This document shows positions 1-4,846 of a stretch of 6,396 nt of DNA, one piece after another; position 1 is the first letter of the stretch; the number at the start of each line of letters is the position of its first letter. The stretch covers positions 5,015 to 11,410 of the forward strand of contig FR878639.1 of assembly GCA_000434535.1 (NCBI GenBank). Reading direction: 5' to 3'. The stretch is from Collinsella sp. CAG:166 (GTDB taxonomy: Bacteria > Actinomycetota > Coriobacteriia > Coriobacteriales > Coriobacteriaceae). The position numbers were made by a program, and so were the translations under genes. The notes under the pieces were generated by a model. It searched no databases. It was not told the origin of the DNA and saw only the letters and a list, made by a program, of their open reading frames with translations.

Positions 1-1228
1 CTCGCACCGCACCGGCGGTCACGGAGGCCTAGACATTGCACGGCATATCGGCCCCGGGCTTCTCGTGACCGTCGGCTTTATCGATCCGGGCAACTGGGCC
101 TCCAACATGGCCGCCGGCTCGCAGTTTGGCTACGCGCTGCTGTGGATCGTCACGCTGTCCACGATCATGCTCATCGTGCTGCAGCACAACGCGGCGCACT
201 TGGGCATCGCCACGGGCGCCTGCCTTGCCGAGGCCACGACCCGCTTTCTCCCCCGCTTCGTTGGGCGCACGGTGCTCGCCAGTGCCTACCTCGCGACCAT
301 CGCCACCGCCATGGCCGAGATCCTGGGCGGCGCGATTGCGCTCCAGATGCTCTTTGGACTGCCCGTGCGTGCCGGCTGCGTCATCGTGGCAGCAGTATCG
401 ATGGCGATGCTCATGACGAGCTCCTACAAGCGTGCCGAGCGCTGGATTATCGCCTTCGTAGGCGTGGTAGGACTCTCGTTTTTGGCCGAGCTCGCGCTGG
501 TCAAGGTCGACTGGCCGCAAGCCGCCATAAGCTGGATCACGCCCAGTATGCCCACTGGCTCGGCCGCGATTATCGTTAGTGTCCTGGGTGCGGTCGTTAT
601 GCCCCATAACCTCTTTCTACACTCCGAGGTCATCCAATCCATGCACTTCGAAGGCCAAGGCGAGCAAGTTATCGAGGAACGTCTGCGCTACGAGCTCTTC
701 GACACGCTCTTTTCGATGGGCGTGGGCTGGGCAATCAACTCGGCCATGGTCGTCCTGGCCGCAACGACCTTCTTTGCGCACGGCATGGTCGTAGACGACC
801 TCGCCGTCGCAGCGGCCACGCTCTCCCCCATCTTGGGCCCGGCAAGCTCGACCATCTTTGCGGTGGCGCTGCTGTTTGCGGGCATATCGAGTAGTGTGAC
901 GGCAGGCATGGCGGCAGGCACCATCACCGCGGGCATGTTCGACGAGGAATACGACATCCACGACCGACATTCCTCGATCGGGGTGGCGGCCTGTTTCGTC
1001 GGCGCAGTGGCGGCGTGTCTGGTCGTCCCAAATCCTTTTGAAGGTCTCATCTGGAGCCAGGCGCTGCTGTCGCTTCAGCTGCCGATCACGGTATTCGTGC
1101 TTATACGGCTCACCAGCTCACGCCGCGTCATGGGCAAATACGCCAACTCGCGCCCGCTCAACGCGTTGCTCGTAGGAATCGGCGTCATCGTAACGGTTCT
1201 CGACATCGTGCTGCTAACGGGGATGTAA
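1..1228 (+). CDS. mntH: Nramp-family divalent metal transporter (Mn/Fe), 5' partial
   Basis: Proton-coupled inner-membrane importer of Mn(II)/Fe(II). The reading frame is open from the first full codon (base 2) and already carries the family's conserved start of TM1, so the GTG at 65 is internal and the true start lies upstream; 408 residues are visible, close to full family length. TM1 has the metal-binding DPGN motif (visible residues 28-31). TM6 has GAVVMPH followed by LHS (about 196-208), which keeps the Ala and the soft-ligand Met that favour transition metals over Mg or Ca. About 11 hydrophobic segments follow one another to the TAA. Odd point: the TM3 motif usually read as ATDxAE is ATAMAE here, so the acidic residue linked to proton transfer in other Nramps is Ala, while the following Glu is kept. 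The family is certain; Mn versus Fe preference cannot be read from sequence. Confidence 0.93.
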   Translation, partial: SHRTGGHGGLDIARHIGPGLLVTVGFIDPGNWASNMAAGSQFGYALLWIVTLSTIMLIVLQHNAAHLGIATGACLAEATTRFLPRFVGRTVLASAYLATIATAMAEILGGAIALQMLFGLPVRAGCVIVAAVSMAMLMTSSYKRAERWIIAFVGVVGLSFLAELALVKVDWPQAAISWITPSMPTGSAAIIVSVLGAVVMPHNLFLHSEVIQSMHFEGQGEQVIEERLRYELFDTLFSMGVGWAINSAMVVLAATTFFAHGMVVDDLAVAAATLSPILGPASSTIFAVALLFAGISSSVTAGMAAGTITAGMFDEEYDIHDRHSSIGVAACFVGAVAACLVVPNPFEGLIWSQALLSLQLPITVFVLIRLTSSRRVMGKYANSRPLNALLVGIGVIVTVLDIVLLTGM

Positions 1229-1306
1229 TTGGGATGGCGTGACTGTCCAGATATAACGTCTCAATCTGTAACACGTAAGGCCGTTTTAAACCGTCAGATA
1301 AATCAA

Positions 1307-1340
1307 AAGGGCCCCGGCCGAGAATTCGACCGGGGCCCTT
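1307..1340 (-). terminator. GC-rich hairpin terminator between convergent genes
   Basis: An 11-bp perfect stem, AAGGGCCCCGG (1307-1317) with CCGGGGCCCTT (1330-1340), encloses a 12-base loop that can add two more pairs. On the minus strand the stem runs into TTTTGATTT, a proper U-rich tail, and it sits 41 bases after the rubredoxin stop, so it is best read as that gene's intrinsic terminator. On the plus strand the stem is followed by GGACAG without a U-tract, so it could stop mntH transcripts only weakly. Confidence 0.85.
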
Positions 1341-1380
1341 GGACAGAGCTCTGTATGGCTAATCGCCGTGTGTCTACGAG

Positions 1381-1524
1381 TTACTCCTCGACGAGCTCAA
1401 ACTCATCGGGGCCGACGCCGCAGACCGGGCATACGTAATCCTCGGGCAGCTCGGGCGTGTCGACCTCAACCTCGTAACCGCAAACGGTGCACACGAACTT
1501 ATACGTCTTCTTCTCCTCAGCCAT
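1381..1524 (-). CDS. small rubredoxin-like iron protein
   Basis: A 47-residue cytoplasmic electron carrier, expected to bind one Fe through four cysteines. The cysteines are C12-x-x-C15-G and C32-P-V-C35-G, followed by PDEFE, as in rubredoxins. The start is set by AGGAG at 1531-1535, six bases before the ATG, and the protein ends in an acidic ELVEE tail. The two CxxC knuckles are only 16 residues apart, whereas classical rubredoxins have 29; that shorter form resembles the rubredoxin-like domain at the end of rubrerythrin and some high-molecular-weight rubredoxins. The flavin reductase gene ends 89 bases upstream on the same strand and is the obvious electron donor. A good promoter lies between the two genes, so rubredoxin can be made independently. 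Confidence 0.93.
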   Translation of the reverse strand: MAEEKKTYKFVCTVCGYEVEVDTPELPEDYVCPVCGVGPDEFELVEE

Positions 1525-1568
1525 GATGTTCTCCTCTCGAACGCGACTGGTGATGTACTTCGTTTATT

Positions 1569-1596
1569 AGTATAGATTCTTAATAATATAATGCAA
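1569..1596 (-). promoter_or_regulatory. promoter of the rubredoxin gene
   Basis: On the minus strand, -35 TTGCAT (1591-1596) is followed after 16 bases by -10 TATACT (1569-1574). The spacer is AT-rich in an otherwise GC-rich window. Transcription would begin near 1562, giving a leader of about 38 bases that ends in the AGGAG site. Confidence 0.6.
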
Positions 1597-1613
1597 GTAT
1601 TTTTAGAACATTT

Positions 1614-2117
1614 CTAGCCTTGATACGACGAAGCCTTGGGCGGCGTCTTGCCCTTCAAGACCTTGTGATAGTAGTCATAGGTCAGCGGCGTCTCGTCGCT
1701 CAAGCGCTCGGCATCCTCCACCTCGCCGATAAAGAGCAGGTGCGTGCCCACATCCACGGTATCAATCAGACGGCAGCTAAACAGGGCCGCCGCATGCTCG
1801 GGCACATAGGGCATGCCCAGAGCCGTCTCGCGGGTCTCGTATTTGGCAAACTTGTCATAATCGCTGCTGGTGCGGAACCCAAAGTTACCGATGTAGAGCA
1901 TGTCGGCGGTCTGATCGATCACGGTCAGCGCGAACGCTTTGGCCGATGCGATAACGCCCGAGGTGACATTGTCCTTGTTCACGGCAACCGAAATACGCGG
2001 CGGCATGGACGTCACCTGCACCGCAGTGTTGATGACGCAGCCGGCGCGCAGCCCGTCTGCCGCAGCACTCACCACGTACAGACCGCTCGGCATGGTAAAG
2101 AACGCAGTTTTGTCCAT
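1614..2117 (-). CDS. flavin reductase, Hrb-type (FMN-binding split barrel)
   Basis: A 167-residue cytoplasmic protein of the flavin reductase-like family, expected to bind FMN and pass electrons from NAD(P)H to a rubredoxin. Matching features are the N-terminal GLYVVSAA (12-19), the FMN-loop region GCVINTAVQVTSMPPRISV (26-44), and the C-terminal TYDYYHKVLKGKTPPKASSY (146-165). That tail is typical of high-molecular-weight rubredoxin (Hrb), the electron donor of flavodiiron NO/O2 reductase FprA in acetogens. In Hrb a rubredoxin domain follows at this point; here the chain stops and a separate rubredoxin gene follows. An upstream in-frame ATG (2279) would add 54 residues encoded across a terminator hairpin, so I chose the ATG at 2117, preceded by AGGGGAG (2126-2132). 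No convincing promoter lies directly upstream. The family is secure; the partner is inferred. Confidence 0.9.
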   Translation of the reverse strand: MDKTAFFTMPSGLYVVSAAADGLRAGCVINTAVQVTSMPPRISVAVNKDNVTSGVIASAKAFALTVIDQTADMLYIGNFGFRTSSDYDKFAKYETRETALGMPYVPEHAAALFSCRLIDTVDVGTHLLFIGEVEDAERLSDETPLTYDYYHKVLKGKTPPKASSYQG

Positions 2118-2125
2118 AACGATCA

Positions 2126-2132
2126 CTCCCCT
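2126..2132 (-). promoter_or_regulatory. ribosome binding site deciding the flavin reductase start
   Basis: AGGGGAG on the minus strand, eight bases before the ATG at 2117. It places the start here rather than at the in-frame ATG at 2279, which lies between two hairpins and would lead a non-homologous extension. Confidence 0.75.
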
Positions 2133-2168
2133 AGCTCGGGTTGGAACCTCATGAATGTATGTACCCAC

Positions 2169-2202
2169 AAAAAAGGCGGCACCCATAACGGACGCCGCCT
2201 TT
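2169..2202 (-). terminator. intrinsic terminator downstream of smpB
   Basis: On the minus strand AAAGGCGGC (2194-2202) pairs with GCCGCCTTT (2172-2180) in a 9-bp stem with a 13-base loop, and the stem runs into a continuous T-tract (2169-2174). It would end the TPR-smpB transcript about 120 bases after the smpB stop. It also lies only 52 bases before the flavin reductase ATG, so a regulated, attenuator-like role for that gene is possible but unsupported. Confidence 0.85.
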
Positions 2203-2244
2203 GAGACATATGTGTCAGAACAGTAAGAAAGATGAGACGCCCGC

Positions 2245-2311
2245 AGTTGCGGTGAAATAGGGACTGAATAGCCCCTCAAACAGGCAAAACAGTCCGTATC
2301 TCACCGCAACT
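2245..2311 (-). repeat. long hairpin in the smpB 3' untranslated region
   Basis: On the minus strand AGTTGCGGTGAGATA (2297-2311) pairs with TATTTCACCGCAACT (2245-2259): 15 pairs, one a G-U wobble (positions 2300 and 2256). After a single C-C mismatch the stem continues with GGACTG (2290-2295) and CAGTCC (2261-2266), closing a 23-base loop. It begins 13 bases after the smpB stop. There is no T-tract directly after it, so it is not a simple terminator. It could be an RNA-stabilising 3' structure, a small RNA, or one copy of a dispersed palindromic repeat. Confidence 0.85.
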
Positions 2312-2323
2312 TATATAGAGCGC

Positions 2324-2794
2324 CTACCGGTTGCGTTCCTTGAGGGCGCGGTCGATCTCGCGTTGGACATCACGCTTGGCCATGTCCTCGCGCTTGTCGT
2401 AGAGCTTCTTGCCGCGACCCAGACCCAGCAGCAGCTTTACGCGGCCGTCGGTATTAAAGTAGAGCTCCAACGGAACCAGCGCATAACCACGGTTGCGAAG
2501 TTTGCCGTCAAGAAAGTCGATCTCCTTGCGGTGCAGCAGCAGACGACGCCGACGGTCGGGATCGCGATTCCACACGCCACCATGGCTATAAGGGTGGATA
2601 TGCAGTCCGACGAGCCAGCACTCGCCGCCACGAATCAGCGCAAAAGTGTCAGTGATCTGACAGGCGCGCTCGCGAATCGACTTGACCTCGGTGCCGCTCA
2701 GCTCAATACCGCACTCAAACGTCTCATCGATAAAGTACTCGTGATGTGCCGAGCGATTCTTGGAAATGAGTTTGCGCTCGCGCTTACTGGGCAT
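2324..2794 (-). CDS. smpB: SsrA-binding protein SmpB
   Basis: SmpB is the RNA-binding partner of tmRNA; it delivers Ala-tmRNA to ribosomes stalled without a stop codon and fills the decoding centre. The 156-residue length is normal. Conserved blocks appear in order: NRSAHHEYFI (13-22), GIELSGTEVKSIR (29-41), HIHPYSHGGVWNRDPDRRRRLLLH (65-88), GYALVPLELYF with GRVKLLLGLGRGKKLYDKR (103-135), and the basic tail KRDVQREIDRALKERNR (140-156), which inserts into the mRNA channel. The start is the ATG at 2794, where family homology begins, with AGGAGG six bases upstream; longer in-frame starts read into the upstream gene. The start overlaps the end of the TPR-like gene by 11 bases, implying translational coupling. 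I found no tmRNA gene in the window. Confidence 0.98.
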   Translation of the reverse strand: MPSKRERKLISKNRSAHHEYFIDETFECGIELSGTEVKSIRERACQITDTFALIRGGECWLVGLHIHPYSHGGVWNRDPDRRRRLLLHRKEIDFLDGKLRNRGYALVPLELYFNTDGRVKLLLGLGRGKKLYDKREDMAKRDVQREIDRALKERNR

Positions 2795-3701
2795 CGCCGG
2801 CCTCCTTGGCGCCATCGGAACCCTTGCCCGTAGCTTCGCGCTTTGCCTTGCGCTCGGCATCGAGCTCGGCATCGCTCTCGCGCACCAGTTTAATAATCGC
2901 CGCGCAGGCCTCCTCGCCCACCAAGTCGCGAGCACGCACCGTCAGGCGCGTCGCCTCCTGCTTGTCGCCGTCGCTTGCAGCATCGGTCGCGCACATAATC
3001 AGGCAGATGGCAATCTCGGCCGAAGGCGAGGTCGGCACGCCTTGCAGGGCCAGTTCACCCATCACGTGGTCGTCGCTCTCATCAGCGGCATCCGGATAGG
3101 TGGTATGGATCTTGTTGAGCAGGCGCGTCGTATGCGCATCGTTGGGCGCCAGGCGCAGCGCCAGACGCGCGCAGCCCACGGCAGCCGAAACGTTCTCGGT
3201 CTCGGGCTCCAAGAAATACTGGCCTAGATTGGCGTAAGCGCGGGCGGCGCACTTGCCATCGCTTGCACGCTCCAGCACCGAGAACGAGAGCGATGCCCAT
3301 TCCTGCTTGTCCTCGAGTGCGCGGAACAGCTCGGCCAAATCCAAGCGATAGTTGCAGTTCATGGGGTCCCAACGCACAGCCTGCATCAGGGCATTACGAG
3401 CGCTCACATAATCCTGCTGGCGAATGTAGGCAAACGCCATGTCAGAGTACAGGCGGTCAAACGGCACCTCGACCTGCACGAGCTCGCGCGGATCCTTCTC
3501 CACGCGGCGATAGGCCAAGCGCTCAAACTTGCTATCGAAGCTAAAGTATTGGCGCTTCTCCTCCGTCTTGCACTCAGCGTCGATATACTCCTCGGCGAGC
3601 TCCACCAGACGCTCCAGCAGCGGCGTCGCCGTAGCCAGGTCGCCCTGCGCCAGATAGTTCTCGGCATACGTGATGTCTTGCAAGCTGATGGGCAGATCCA
3701 T
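2784..3701 (-). CDS. TPR-like repeat protein of unknown function
   Basis: A 305-residue soluble protein with no signal peptide or membrane segment. The middle is made of helix pairs with tetratricopeptide spacing: ENYLAQGDLATATPLLERLVELA (14-36), DMAFAYIRQQDYVSARNALMQAVRWDP (87-113), LDLAELFRALEDKQEWASLSFSVLERA (120-146) and AYANLGQYFLEPETENVSAAVGCARLALRLAPND (155-188). Such folds are protein-binding scaffolds. The C-terminus (about 276-305) is charged, low in complexity and probably disordered. I chose the ATG at 3701, preceded by CGAGGAG five bases away, over an in-frame ATG at 3752 whose extra 17 codons look untranslated and overlap the tRNA terminator region. It is cotranscribed with smpB and overlaps it by 11 bases, but that is no evidence for a ribosome-rescue role. 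Calling it a gene is secure; I do not know its function. Confidence 0.88.
   Translation of the reverse strand: MDLPISLQDITYAENYLAQGDLATATPLLERLVELAEEYIDAECKTEEKRQYFSFDSKFERLAYRRVEKDPRELVQVEVPFDRLYSDMAFAYIRQQDYVSARNALMQAVRWDPMNCNYRLDLAELFRALEDKQEWASLSFSVLERASDGKCAARAYANLGQYFLEPETENVSAAVGCARLALRLAPNDAHTTRLLNKIHTTYPDAADESDDHVMGELALQGVPTSPSAEIAICLIMCATDAASDGDKQEATRLTVRARDLVGEEACAAIIKLVRESDAELDAERKAKREATGKGSDGAKEAGDAQ
2801..2806 (-). promoter_or_regulatory. smpB ribosome binding site inside the upstream gene
   Basis: A perfect AGGAGG lies six bases before the smpB ATG and wholly within the last codons of the TPR-like gene. Ribosomes finishing that gene at 2784 would be released on top of the smpB start, a classic arrangement for coupled translation. 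Confidence 0.85.
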
Positions 3702-3736
3702 GGCTACTCCTCGATCTGAGCGAAACACGGCAGGCG

Positions 3737-3748
3737 CCGTATATACGG
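3737..3748. repeat. 12-bp perfect palindrome upstream of the TPR-like gene
   Basis: CCGTATATACGG is perfectly self-complementary. It sits between the tRNA terminator and the TPR-smpB operon, where that operon's promoter must lie, and touches a possible minus-strand -35 (TTGACC, 3747-3752). It could be an operator, or its TATATA core could be part of a -10 element. No factor is known to me for this site. Confidence 0.4.
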
Positions 3749-3755
3749 TCAATAC

Positions 3756-3785
3756 ACAAAACCCGGGTCTCTTACGAGGCCCGGG
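3756..3785 (-). terminator. terminator of the tRNA-Gln/tRNA-Glu unit
   Basis: CCCGGG (3762-3767) pairs with CCCGGG (3780-3785); after one mismatch, three further pairs (CTC with GAG) close a four-base loop. On the minus strand the stem is followed by TTTTGTGT. It begins 11 bases after the tRNA-Glu CCA end, so it terminates the tRNA transcript and insulates the TPR-smpB genes. Confidence 0.88.
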
Positions 3786-3795
3786 CGTTCAATTT

Positions 3796-3872
3796 TGGTA
3801 GCCCGTACCAGATTCGAACTGGTGATCTCCGCCTTGAGAGGGCGGCGTCCTAAACCGCTAGACGAACGGGCC
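3796..3872 (-). tRNA. trnE: tRNA-Glu (anticodon CUC)
   Basis: A full 77-base cloverleaf with the CCA end encoded. The acceptor stem pairs GGCCCGU with ACGGGCU (first pair G-U), the D-stem is GUC/GAC, and the anticodon stem CCGCC/GGCGG holds the loop CUCUCAA. The T-arm is ACCAG-UUCGAAU-CUGGU. The anticodon CUC reads GAG, hence glutamate. It is the second gene of a two-tRNA transcript, 17 bases after tRNA-Gln. Confidence 0.96.
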
Positions 3873-3889
3873 ATATGTAGCAAATGCAA

Positions 3890-3963
3890 TGGCTGGGATG
3901 GAGGGAGTCGAACCCCCATTGACGGAACCAGAATCCGCTGTCCTGCCATTAGACGACATCCCA
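3890..3963 (-). tRNA. trnQ: tRNA-Gln (anticodon CUG)
   Basis: A full 74-base cloverleaf with encoded CCA. The acceptor stem pairs UGGGAUG with CAUCCCA and begins with the U1-A72 pair typical of tRNA-Gln. The anticodon stem GCGGA/UCCGU holds the loop UUCUGGU, with anticodon CUG reading CAG. The T-arm is GGGGG-UUCGACU-CCCUC, with one wobble pair. It is transcribed first, ahead of tRNA-Glu. Confidence 0.96.
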
Positions 3964-4007
3964 ATGACTGCATCGCTGCGCTCGGCTGTGCCTTTGCGCA
4001 AGAAAGA

Positions 4008-4036
4008 AATATACGGGAAGTCTCGCCGTGACGCAA
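4008..4036 (-). promoter_or_regulatory. promoter of the tRNA-Gln/tRNA-Glu unit
   Basis: On the minus strand, -35 TTGCGT (4031-4036) and -10 TATATT (4008-4013) are separated by exactly 17 bases. The start would be near 4001, about 38 bases before tRNA-Gln. The AT-rich stretch immediately upstream (4040-4074) is where an UP element of a stable-RNA promoter would be. Confidence 0.75.
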
Positions 4037-4039
4037 GCC

Positions 4040-4074
4040 CCAATTTTGACTTTTTTGAAATTCAGTCAAATTGG
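4040..4074. repeat. AT-rich inverted repeat upstream of the tRNA promoter
   Basis: CCAATTTTGACT (4040-4051) and AGTCAAATTGG (4064-4074) are inverted copies that differ by one extra T, around a 12-base centre. On the minus strand it includes an A6 run next to the tRNA -35, so it may be an UP element or a regulator-binding dyad. Without a T-tract in either useful place it does not look like a terminator. Confidence 0.6.
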
Positions 4075-4160
4075 CCTAATTAAGTCCAACCCGTGAAGGA
4101 CCTGTGAAGCCGACCGCTGTACACGAAGGGCAAAACGCCGCGAGCGGTAGCCGTCAACCG

Positions 4161-4189
4161 TTGGCAGATTCTACCGCGAAAACGATAGC
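4161..4189 (+). promoter_or_regulatory. possible promoter of the 4240-4650 gene
   Basis: TTGGCA (4161-4166) and GATAGC (4184-4189) are 17 bases apart, about 50 bases before the ATG. The -35 is good and the -10 poor. It is the best candidate I see in the divergent gap, which otherwise holds only the tRNA promoter, the AT-rich dyad and a GTGAAG direct repeat near 4093-4109. Confidence 0.3.
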
Positions 4190-4239
4190 ACCAGGCAACA
4201 CAATCGAAGTATCAATGATCACGTAGATATCGAGGCGCC

Positions 4240-4650
4240 ATGGACGAAGAGCTTGATTACCTATGGGAGACCCTGGGCCTCGAGATCACTGCTGACCTTT
4301 GGCCCGAACGGGACAAAATCCATCCCACACTGCGCCCCGCCATTACTGTGGTGCAGGCAAAATACCGCCGTGCATCCTTTTTGATCATGCGGATGTCATG
4401 GCACGCGGGACTCCCCGACCTTAAGCGAATCCAGGCAAGCCTCGTCGAGCTGTCCGGCATGCCGACCGTCATATCCGAGGCGCACCTGGAGCAGCGCCAG
4501 CGCGAGCGACTGCAACAGCAGCGGATTCCCTTTATCTGCCCCGGCGTTCAGGCATATCTGCCCTTTATGGACGAGGAGTACTGGAGCGGCAAGCCCAACA
4601 AACACGTAAAGGTCTACGATCCGCACGAATGGGCACAGCTGGCGGACTGA
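4240..4650 (+). CDS. hypothetical protein, possibly related to a MarR-associated N-terminal domain
   Basis: A 136-residue soluble protein without signal peptide or membrane segment. The start is the only in-frame option: a stop (4216-4218) lies just upstream, and a modest GAGG is four bases from the ATG. The second half contains a segment ending QQQRIPFICPGVQAYLPFM, preceded by a predicted helix-strand pair (SLVELSGMPTVISEAHLEQ). From memory this resembles the N-terminal region of some Firmicutes proteins annotated as MarR-like regulators, which show an IPFVVP...LYLPF motif before their helix-turn-helix. That DNA-binding part is absent here: the chain ends soon after, at HEWAQLAD. It could be a truncated relative or a stand-alone domain. 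It faces away from the tRNA genes and ends 20 bases before the 31-base-period repeat array. The gene is likely real; its function is unknown. Confidence 0.75.
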   Translation: MDEELDYLWETLGLEITADLWPERDKIHPTLRPAITVVQAKYRRASFLIMRMSWHAGLPDLKRIQASLVELSGMPTVISEAHLEQRQRERLQQQRIPFICPGVQAYLPFMDEEYWSGKPNKHVKVYDPHEWAQLAD

Positions 4651-4669
4651 CTGGGGCAGGCCCGCCGAC

Positions 4670-4839
4670 GAAAAGTGCGTCCCAGATTTCAAGCTCAAAC
4701 TGGTCCCCACTTTCCCGTCGAGCCCTCAACCGGAAACCGTATCCCACAATCGAAGCTCAGAATGGGACGTGCTTTCCGCAACCGGCCACTTTGGGAAAGT
4801 GCATCCCATTCTGGAAGCGAATTCCGGGTCGCACTTTCC
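4670..4839. repeat. array of six alternating 15-base arms at 31-base steps (three palindromes)
   Basis: Three ungapped 46-base units begin at 4670, 4732 and 4794, exactly 62 bases apart. Each is a 15-base arm, a 16-base centre and the inverted arm. Since the gaps between units are also 16 bases, all six arms start at 31-base steps: 4670, 4701, 4732, 4763, 4794, 4825. The arm consensus is GGAAAGTGCGTCCCA; read in one orientation, matches are 14, 12, 11, 13, 14 and 13 of 15. Centres share an AAGCTCA-like core (AAGCGAA in the third); gaps between units do not resemble one another. The array fills the gap between two convergent genes, 20 bases after one stop and 7 before the other. It resembles REP/BIME-type elements in layout but I recognise no named family. 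Confidence 0.9.
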
Positions 4840-4846
4840 GCAGCCG

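Noticed and set aside
29..607. Minus-strand open frame opposite the Nramp gene
   Set aside because: Its product is a hydrophilic, His/Gly/Arg-rich sequence with no family features; it is the shadow of a clearly real membrane protein gene.
1343..1354. Palindrome ACAGAGCTCTGT between the rubredoxin stop and its terminator
   Set aside because: It is perfect but short, lies in a 3' untranslated region and has no T-tract; chance is a sufficient explanation.
1620..2204. Plus-strand open frame opposite the flavin reductase
   Set aside because: It is antisense to a protein with clear family motifs and ends across the terminator hairpin.
2118..2323. tmRNA gene (ssrA) next to smpB
   Set aside because: The gap is too short for a full tmRNA and lacks its tRNA-like 3' end (TTCGANTC followed by CCA) and a plausible tag-coding frame.
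2118..2323. FMN riboswitch upstream of the flavin reductase
   Set aside because: The conserved RFN core segments are missing; the GGGGC in the hairpin loop alone is not enough.
2795..2935. N-terminal extension of SmpB to 203 residues
   Set aside because: The extra residues are an alternate frame of the TPR-like gene, and a perfect AGGAGG fixes the start at 2794.
3796..3963. Integration site of a mobile element at the tRNA genes
   Set aside because: Both tRNAs are intact, followed by their own terminator and housekeeping genes; no integrase or duplicated tRNA 3' end is present.
4670..4839. CRISPR array, because of regular short repeats and equal spacers
   Set aside because: Repeats alternate in orientation, spacers are only 16 bases, alternate spacers resemble one another, and no cas gene is nearby.
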